NCBI RefSeq assembly: GCF_900114265.1
Contig: NZ_FPKV01000002.1
Span: 620,001 to 684,000 of the forward strand
Direction of reading: 5' to 3'
From: Flaviramulus basaltis
GTDB taxonomy: Bacteria > Bacteroidota > Bacteroidia > Flavobacteriales > Flavobacteriaceae
Length of the DNA stretch: 64,000 nucleotides
The position numbers and the translations under genes are program-made. Shown here one piece after another: positions 58,300 through 64,000 of this stretch (position 1 is its first letter; each line of letters begins with the position of its first letter). The notes beneath the pieces were generated by a model. That model was not told where the DNA came from. It worked only from the letters and a program-made list of their open reading frames with translations, and searched no databases.

Positions 58300-58958
58300 T
58301 TATAGAAATAGATAATGTTGAACTATATTTTAAGGAGAAATGTATTTTAAATGGCATCTATTTGAAAGCTGAAACTGGTAAAACCACAGGAATTCTAGGA
58401 AGTAATGGTTGCGGTAAAAGCTGTTTGTTAAATATTTTATTTGGAAACTTAAAACCAAAATACAAACTTGTTCGAGTAAACAATAAACCCATTTTAAAGC
58501 CTTTATTTCAAACAAAACTAGTTGCTTATTTACCTCAATATAACTTCATTCCTAATACCGTAAAATTAAAAAGTGCTTTTAAACTTTTTAAAGTGTCGTG
58601 GTATGATTTTATAAATACTTTTGAAACTTTTAGGATTTATAAAAACTCTAAAATAAATAAACTATCTGGTGGTGAACGCCGCTTAATAGAAACCTATATT
58701 ATTTTAAAAAGTGATAGAAAAATTGTTTTGCTAGACGAACCTTTTTCTCATTTAGCGCCTTTACATATTGAAAAAATTAAAATGTTAATTTCCGAAATGA
58801 AACAGCATAAAATTATTATTATCACCGATCACATGTATCGGCATATTATTGATATTTCAGATGACATTTATCTAATAAAAAATAGGTCTACAAAACTCAT
58901 TAATAATATTAATGAACTAAAAGATCATAAATACTTAAGTACCCATTCTCTAGATTAA
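58296..58958 (+). CDS. ABC transporter ATP-binding protein
   Basis: 220 residues with a complete nucleotide-binding domain: Walker A GILGSNGCGKSCLL, Q-loop YLPQYN, signature LSGGERR, Walker B IVLLDEPFSHL and H-loop IIITDH. No permease of normal size is encoded nearby; the only candidate partner is the 95-residue membrane protein upstream. Transport direction and substrate unknown. Confidence 0.88.
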   Translation: MIIEIDNVELYFKEKCILNGIYLKAETGKTTGILGSNGCGKSCLLNILFGNLKPKYKLVRVNNKPILKPLFQTKLVAYLPQYNFIPNTVKLKSAFKLFKVSWYDFINTFETFRIYKNSKINKLSGGERRLIETYIILKSDRKIVLLDEPFSHLAPLHIEKIKMLISEMKQHKIIIITDHMYRHIIDISDDIYLIKNRSTKLINNINELKDHKYLSTHSLD

Positions 58959-59917
58959 AAATCTACTGCAAACCCAACACCTAAAAATTGTTTCCATTGT
59001 ATTTTAGCCCCCGCTTCATCAAACTCACCTTCTACTTCTGTTGGTACTGCTGTTTTTACATCGTTATCATAACGTAAATGAGACCCTAAAGTTGCTTTTA
59101 CAAAACTATTCACTTTAAAATCGAAATCTAGTTTCCAATCTACATCTACATTACCAAAATGGTTTATATAATCAGAATAAAGGCTCACTTCATTTTTCAC
59201 ATTTATGTTACTAGCAACTTCTGTTTCATAACTATTAGTAACTAATAAACCAATCTCTTTTCTTATTCTTTCTCCCTCTAAAATAATATTACCTTCATCA
59301 TCATAAATAGCTGGTGAAACACCAAAAGCACCTGCATTGGCCAAATCTTCATCTAACACAAATGTCGCTTTAAGTGTTACAGGTGATAAGTAAAAAGACA
59401 TTTTTTCAATATTTTTACCATATTCAATTCCACCTCCAAAAAATAGATAACCTGGAGCTAAAAATCTAGAAATAGGTTCGCTTGTGTCTGGATATTTATA
59501 ACCATTTAGCAATTGTGTTCTAAAATTAAGTCTTGAAGAATAAAACCAATTTGATGTTACATCTGGTCTATAACCAATATTTGAATTTATCTCAACTAAA
59601 TCATCAGACTTTTGTAACTCTTTAGCTTGTTGTTTATTAATCCCAAACCTTAATAATGCATTATTATCCCAGGTAAAATACTTGTCTGAATAATTAGCAG
59701 AAGACTCAAATCCTAAAATACCTGAAATTGAATTTGTTCCACCAGAATTCCAATTTACAAAAGCAACTTCACTTAAATACACCGAAGCTTTATTCTCCTG
59801 TTCCCAAAGAGGTCCTTGGTATTTATTTTCTTTTTCCTTTATGAAAAGAAAATCTGGTTGTGCATAGGAAAAATTAAAAAAGAGGCAAATTAGATAAAAT
59901 AAAGAAGAGTACTTCAT
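58955..59917 (-). CDS. DUF3078 family outer-membrane-type protein
   Basis: 320 residues. Signal peptide (cleavage near SYAQ, residue 19), then a long series of amphipathic beta strands with alternating aromatic residues ending in VGFAVDF (terminal aromatic, as in outer-membrane barrels). Matches DUF3078. Likely an outer-membrane beta-barrel; function unknown. Single gene, converging on the ABC gene by a 4-bp overlap. Confidence 0.8.
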   Translation of the reverse strand: MKYSSLFYLICLFFNFSYAQPDFLFIKEKENKYQGPLWEQENKASVYLSEVAFVNWNSGGTNSISGILGFESSANYSDKYFTWDNNALLRFGINKQQAKELQKSDDLVEINSNIGYRPDVTSNWFYSSRLNFRTQLLNGYKYPDTSEPISRFLAPGYLFFGGGIEYGKNIEKMSFYLSPVTLKATFVLDEDLANAGAFGVSPAIYDDEGNIILEGERIRKEIGLLVTNSYETEVASNINVKNEVSLYSDYINHFGNVDVDWKLDFDFKVNSFVKATLGSHLRYDNDVKTAVPTEVEGEFDEAGAKIQWKQFLGVGFAVDF

Positions 59918-59991
59918 GGTTGTGTTATGTTGTTTTAAAAATGATATTTTTCATCAATAACTATTCCAGTTTTAATGAAAATTAAGAGAAA

Positions 59992-61170
59992 TTAGTAACT
60001 AAACTCACCAAACTCCGATTTTATTGTAAGCTTTTTGTTTTTTGATGCTTCTACTCTACCAATTATTTTAGCATCGACATTAAAAGATTTTGAAATTTCA
60101 ATAATATTCTCAGCAATTTCTGGAGATACATATAATTCCATTCTATGTCCGCAATTAAATACTTGATACATTTCCTTCCAATCGGTTTTACTTTGTTCTT
60201 GAATTAATTTAAATAGCGGCGGAATAGGAAACATATTATCTTTTACAATATGAAATTCGTCTACAAAATGAAGAATTTTAGTTTGTGCACCACCAGAGCA
60301 ATGTACCATACCGTGAATGGTTTCACTATTATATTCTGATAAAATAGCTTTTATAATAGGTGCATAAGTTCGCGTTGGCGATAATACTAATTGGCCTGCA
60401 TCAATTGGTGAATTTTCAACTGCATCGGTTAATTTCACACCTCCAGAATACACTAACTCCTCTGGCACTGAAGCATCAAAACTTTCTGGATATTTTTCAG
60501 CTAAGTATTTACTAAACACATCATGACGTGCAGACGTTAATCCATTACTTCCCATACCACCGTTGTATGATTTTTCATAAGTAGCTTGCCCAAAACTTTC
60601 TAAACCAACAATTACATCACCTGCTTTTATATTAGCATTATCAATAACATTATTGCGTTTCATTCTTGCAGTTACTGTAGAGTCTACAATAATAGTTCTA
60701 ACTAAATCCCCAACATCGGCCGTTTCACCTCCAGTTGAATGAATAGTAACACCAAAGTTTTTCAATTCTGAAATTAATTCTTCAGTGCCATTAATAATTG
60801 CTGAAAGTACTTCTCCTGTAATTAAATTTTTATTTCTTCCAATAGTTGAAGAAAGCATAATATTATCTGTGGCTCCAACACATAATAAATCGTCAATATT
60901 CATAATTAAGGCATCTTGTGCAATCCCTTTCCAAACAGAAATATCTCCTGTTTCTTTCCAATACATATATGCTAAAGATGATTTTGTACCTGCACCATCT
61001 GCGTGCATAATTAAGCAGTAATCGTCATCATTTGTTAAATAATCTGGTACTATTTTACAGAATGCTTTTGGAAATAATCCTTTGTCGATATTTTTTATAG
61101 CATTGTGCACATCTTCTTTTGATGCAGAAACACCGCGTTGTGCATAACGTTTTGAAACTTCTTGACTCAT
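59992..61170 (-). CDS. purM: phosphoribosylformylglycinamidine cyclo-ligase (AIR synthase)
   Basis: 392 residues, the longer Bacteroidota form (about 345 in Escherichia coli). Starts SKRYAQRGVSASKED, ADGAGTKSSLAYMY near 55, and STGGETADVGDLVRT near 145; C-terminal domain with GMVHCSGGAQTKIL. Fifth step of purine synthesis, FGAM to AIR. Single gene here; purU (formate supply) lies 6 kb away. Confidence 0.9.
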   Translation of the reverse strand: MSQEVSKRYAQRGVSASKEDVHNAIKNIDKGLFPKAFCKIVPDYLTNDDDYCLIMHADGAGTKSSLAYMYWKETGDISVWKGIAQDALIMNIDDLLCVGATDNIMLSSTIGRNKNLITGEVLSAIINGTEELISELKNFGVTIHSTGGETADVGDLVRTIIVDSTVTARMKRNNVIDNANIKAGDVIVGLESFGQATYEKSYNGGMGSNGLTSARHDVFSKYLAEKYPESFDASVPEELVYSGGVKLTDAVENSPIDAGQLVLSPTRTYAPIIKAILSEYNSETIHGMVHCSGGAQTKILHFVDEFHIVKDNMFPIPPLFKLIQEQSKTDWKEMYQVFNCGHRMELYVSPEIAENIIEISKSFNVDAKIIGRVEASKNKKLTIKSEFGEFSY

Positions 61171-61210
61171 AATGTTGTATTGTGCTGCAAATTTACTTTT
61201 TTGAATTAAA

Positions 61211-61237
61211 AAATCCCGCTTTTTTGAAACGGGATTT
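61211..61237 (-). terminator. intrinsic terminator of GSIII
   Basis: 8-bp perfect stem (aaatcccg / cgggattt) with an 11-nt loop and a T run on the minus strand, 15 bp after the glutamine synthetase III stop. Confidence 0.8.
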
Positions 61238-61252
61238 TAGAAGTTTTAAACA

Positions 61253-63439
61253 CTAACGTGTAAATAACAATTCTCTGTACTTAGTTAATGGCCAAATTTC
61301 ATCATCAACTAAAAGCTCTAATTTATCACAATGATAACGTATATCCTCAAATAAAGACTTAACATTATTACAATAAACATGCGCCTTCTTTTCTATATTA
61401 TCAATAGCATTTGCTTTTTTGCGTTCATCAATCATATTCGTAACCTTACCATTTATGGCTTCTATATGGCTAGAAATTTCTTCAATTAATTTAATTTGTT
61501 CTTTGGAAACTGTATTGAATTTTTTATCAAAAATCTCCTTTAAACCTTTTACGTTTTCAATTAAAATATTTTGATACTTAACAGCTGTTGGAACAATATG
61601 ATTACGAGCAATATCGCCTAAAACACGACTTTCAATTTGAATATGCATAATATAGGCTTCAATTTCTATTTCGTAACGCGCTTCTGTTTCAATTTTACTC
61701 ATCACGTTCATTTCTTCAAAAAGTGCTATACTCTCTTTTGAAACTCTTGCTTTTAAAGCTTCTGGTGTGGTTTTATTATTACTTAACCCTCGTTTTTCAG
61801 CTTCAACTTCCCATTCTTTACCATAGCCATTTCCTTCAAATAAAATTGGTTTACAAGATTTAATATATTCTCTTAAAACATTAAAAACTGCTTCATCTTT
61901 CTTTAATCCTTTTTTATCAATTAAAGCATCAACCTCCACTTTAAAATCTTTTAATTGCTTAGCAACTATAGTGTTTAAAACCGTCATAGGGTTTCCGCAA
62001 TTAGCTAATGATCCAACGGCTCTAAATTCAAATTTATTACCTGTAAATGCAAAAGGAGATGTTCTATTTCTATCTGTATTATCGAGTAAAACATCTGGAA
62101 TTTTCCCAACCACATTAAGTTTTAATTCTGTTTTTTCTTGAGGTGATAATTTCCCTTTTGTAACTCCTTCTAGTTCTTCTAAAACTTTCGTTAATTGTTC
62201 TCCTATAAATACCGAAATAATTGCTGGTGGCGCTTCATTCGCACCCAATCTATGATCATTACTAGCCGAAGCTATAGCAGCTCTTAAAAGTGCTTCATGT
62301 TCATGAACGGCTTTAATTGTATTAATAAAAAAAGTTAAAAATTGGAGATTACTCATTGGTGTTTTCCCTGGTGATAGCAAATTAATTCCTGTATCTGTAG
62401 ATAAAGACCAGTTATTATGTTTTCCAGAACCGTTTATACCTGCAAAAGGTTTTTCGTGTAATAATACTTTTAAATTATGACGAGAAGCCACACGCCCCAT
62501 AATATCCATTAATAATGAATTATGATCTACAGCTAAATTAGCTTCTTCAAAAATTGGAGCTAGCTCGAACTGATTAGGAGCTACTTCGTTGTGTCTTGTT
62601 TTTACAGGAATTCCTAAAAGCATACATTCGGTTTCCAATTCTCGCATAAAACTTAATGCTCTACTTGGGATTGAACCAAAATAATGATCGTCTAGTTGTT
62701 GTCCTTTTGCTGAAGAATGCCCCAACAAAGTTCTACCTGTTAAAGTAATATCTGGACGACTTGCTGCCAACATTTTATCTATTAAAAAATATTCTTGCTC
62801 CCAACCTAAAGAAGAATTTACCTTTTTTACATTTTTATCAAAATATTTACAAACATCTGTAGCAGCATTATCAACCGCATTTAAAGCTCTTAATAATGGT
62901 GTTTTATAATCTAAAGCTTCACCTGTGTAGGCCACAAAAATAGTTGGAATACATAAGGTTGTACCATATACAAAAGCTGGCGATGTTGGATCCCAAGCAG
63001 TATAACCTCGTGCTTCAAAAGTATTTCTAATTCCTCCGTTTGGAAAGCTAGAAGCATCAGGTTCTTGCTGTACTAATTGACTTCCACCAAATTTTTCAAC
63101 AGCCATTCCTCCTTCAATAGTTTCAAAAAAAGCATCATGTTTTTCTGCTGTTGCACCTGTTAATGGTTGGAACCAGTGCGTATAATGTGTTACACCTTTT
63201 GATAATGCCCAATCTTTCATTGAAGACGCCACTTGATCTGCAATATTTCGGTCTATTTTTTTTCCAAATTGAATCGCATTCATAACACTTACAAAAGCAT
63301 CTTTTGTTAAGTATTGTCGCATTGTGTTTTCATTGAAAACGTTTTTACCAAATAAATCCGATCGCCTTTCTTTCTCTTCAACCACAATTGCTTTATAAGC
63401 AAGTGATTCTTTTATGGCATGAAATCTTAATGTTGACAT
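61253..63439 (-). CDS. type III glutamine synthetase
   Basis: About 728 residues from the ATG at 63439 (MSTLRFHAIKES), the normal GSIII length; an ATG 42 bases upstream lies before the promoter box and is rejected. ATP-dependent amidation of glutamate. Family segments HYTHWFQPLTG, SSLGWEQEYFLIDK, KTRHNEVAPNQFELAP, INGSGKHNNWS and NRTSPFAFTGNKFEFR are all present. Divergent from the type II enzyme gene at 63690. Confidence 0.95.
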   Translation of the reverse strand: MSTLRFHAIKESLAYKAIVVEEKERRSDLFGKNVFNENTMRQYLTKDAFVSVMNAIQFGKKIDRNIADQVASSMKDWALSKGVTHYTHWFQPLTGATAEKHDAFFETIEGGMAVEKFGGSQLVQQEPDASSFPNGGIRNTFEARGYTAWDPTSPAFVYGTTLCIPTIFVAYTGEALDYKTPLLRALNAVDNAATDVCKYFDKNVKKVNSSLGWEQEYFLIDKMLAASRPDITLTGRTLLGHSSAKGQQLDDHYFGSIPSRALSFMRELETECMLLGIPVKTRHNEVAPNQFELAPIFEEANLAVDHNSLLMDIMGRVASRHNLKVLLHEKPFAGINGSGKHNNWSLSTDTGINLLSPGKTPMSNLQFLTFFINTIKAVHEHEALLRAAIASASNDHRLGANEAPPAIISVFIGEQLTKVLEELEGVTKGKLSPQEKTELKLNVVGKIPDVLLDNTDRNRTSPFAFTGNKFEFRAVGSLANCGNPMTVLNTIVAKQLKDFKVEVDALIDKKGLKKDEAVFNVLREYIKSCKPILFEGNGYGKEWEVEAEKRGLSNNKTTPEALKARVSKESIALFEEMNVMSKIETEARYEIEIEAYIMHIQIESRVLGDIARNHIVPTAVKYQNILIENVKGLKEIFDKKFNTVSKEQIKLIEEISSHIEAINGKVTNMIDERKKANAIDNIEKKAHVYCNNVKSLFEDIRYHCDKLELLVDDEIWPLTKYRELLFTR

Positions 63440-63459
63440 TATAAAAAATATATATTCAG

Positions 63460-63467
63460 CAAAAATA
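63460..63467 (-). promoter_or_regulatory. -7 promoter box of GSIII
   Basis: TATTTTTG on the minus strand, full match to TAnnTTTG, 20 bp before the ATG at 63439. Confidence 0.55.
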
Positions 63468-63559
63468 ACCCCGAAAACCAATAAAATGATAAAATCTAAA
63501 AAATTATTATTAACATTTTTTCAGTTTTCATATAAATTAATAATCTTTTTTTAAAATAA

Positions 63560-63577
63560 ACCCTAAAAAAATAGGGT
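63560..63577. promoter_or_regulatory. inverted repeat between divergent glutamine synthetase genes
   Basis: ACCCTA and TAGGGT separated by 6 A, about midway between the -7 boxes at 63467 and 63647. Possible shared operator for nitrogen control; no known consensus matched. Confidence 0.35.
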
Positions 63578-63646
63578 ATAAATAAAAATAACTTACTTGT
63601 TAATTAAAACACCCCTATTAAATTTAGTGTGAAAACATAAAAATAT

Positions 63647-63654
63647 ATATTTGT
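63647..63654 (+). promoter_or_regulatory. -7 promoter box of the type II glutamine synthetase gene
   Basis: TATATTTG, full match to TAnnTTTG, 35 bp before the ATG at 63690. Confidence 0.6.
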
Positions 63655-63689
63655 GTAATTATCAATATTACATTAATAAAATATCAACT

Positions 63690-64000
63690 ATGGCAAAAAT
63701 TAAATTAGAATACCTTTGGTTAGATGGTTACTTTCCAACTCAAAATTTGAGAAGTAAAACTAAGGTTGAGGAGCATGAAAACTTTAAAGGAACATTAGAA
63801 GAATTAGGTAACTGGTCTTTTGATGGTTCATCTACTAGACAAGCTGAAGGTGGATCGTCTGACTGTTTATTAGTACCCGTTGCTATTTATCCAGATCCAG
63901 ATCGCATCAACGGTTATTTAGTTATGACTGAAGTTATGAACGCAGATGGAACACCTCATGTTTCTAATGGTAGAGCTACAATTAACGATGATAATGATGA
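63690..64000 (+). CDS. type II glutamine synthetase, 3'-truncated by window edge
   Basis: First 103 codons of a gene that runs off the window. The start MAKIKLEYLWLDGYFPTQNL, LGNWSFDGSSTRQAEG and the segment DCLLVPVAIYPDPDR match the beta-grasp domain and start of the catalytic domain of GSII (eukaryotic-type, ~340 residues). Same reaction as the adjacent GSIII. Promoter box at 63647. Confidence 0.9.
   Translation, partial: MAKIKLEYLWLDGYFPTQNLRSKTKVEEHENFKGTLEELGNWSFDGSSTRQAEGGSSDCLLVPVAIYPDPDRINGYLVMTEVMNADGTPHVSNGRATINDDND

Overview
The window is a 64 kb, AT-rich, gene-dense stretch of a chromosome from a member of the Flavobacteriaceae (Bacteroidota). The evidence is: two secreted proteins with type IX secretion (T9SS) C-terminal sorting domains; Bacteroidota-type promoters (-7 box TAnnTTTG) and almost no Shine-Dalgarno sites; an RprX/RprY-like two-component pair; the gene string recN - DUF4835 - coaBC - omega - bamD - dapA; an IcmF-type fused acyl-CoA mutase; type III and type II glutamine synthetases; and many DUF families typical of flavobacteria. 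I see no rRNA, tRNA, CRISPR array, prophage or insertion sequence. The first gene (dihydroorotase-like) and the last gene (type II glutamine synthetase) are cut by the window ends.

Layout. 1-2.1 kb (+): dihydroorotase-like protein with a degraded metal site, small membrane protein, esterase. 2.2-14.6 kb (-): RprX/RprY-like pair; coaE/YbbR/glycosyltransferase run; fabI; recN; DUF4835; coaBC; omega; bamD; dapA. 14.7-18.4 kb: a two-gene 5'-nucleotidase and two related membrane proteins flanking a DoxX protein. 18.5-25 kb: ligA, prmC, GNAT, then ribD, a HAD phosphatase and a YigZ protein, then a thioesterase. 25.1-29.2 kb (+): dnaA, LMW phosphatase, secreted sugar dehydrogenase, RsmI-like methylase. 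29.2-33.2 kb (-): two wall lytic enzymes, DUF2279, RimJ/RimL-like acetyltransferase, dapF. 33.4-37.8 kb (+): HtrA protease, long-form GAPDH, a coiled-coil membrane protein and a broken gene. 38-41.6 kb: two lipoproteins (-), then an MFS transporter and YpdA/Bdr reductase (+). 41.6-47.1 kb (-): the cluster described next. 47.2-50 kb: Lrp regulator, small protein, TolB/TPR protein. 50.2-53.6 kb: icmF. 53.8-64 kb: purU, DUF4197, two small proteins, pyrF, prfA, a minimal ABC unit, DUF3078, purM, and a divergent GSIII/GSII pair.

The most interesting discovery is at 41.6-47.2 kb. A LytS-type histidine kinase, a membrane fatty-acid-hydroxylase/sterol-desaturase protein and a LytTR response regulator form one tight operon. 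Next to it are a lipoprotein, a small secreted protein and a PKD-domain T9SS cargo protein. Upstream of all three transcription units lies the same 18-bp sequence (15 of 18 positions invariant). Each copy has a weaker second copy exactly 21 bp further upstream, and each sits exactly 29 bp upstream of a -7 promoter box. This spacing is what a LytTR-type activator binding a direct repeat would give, and it suggests a small self-regulated surface or membrane remodelling regulon that I do not recognise as described.

Other notable items are a palindromic repeat inserted in frame in icmF, a membrane-protein pseudogene with one stop and one frameshift, and a dihydroorotase homologue lacking most metal ligands.
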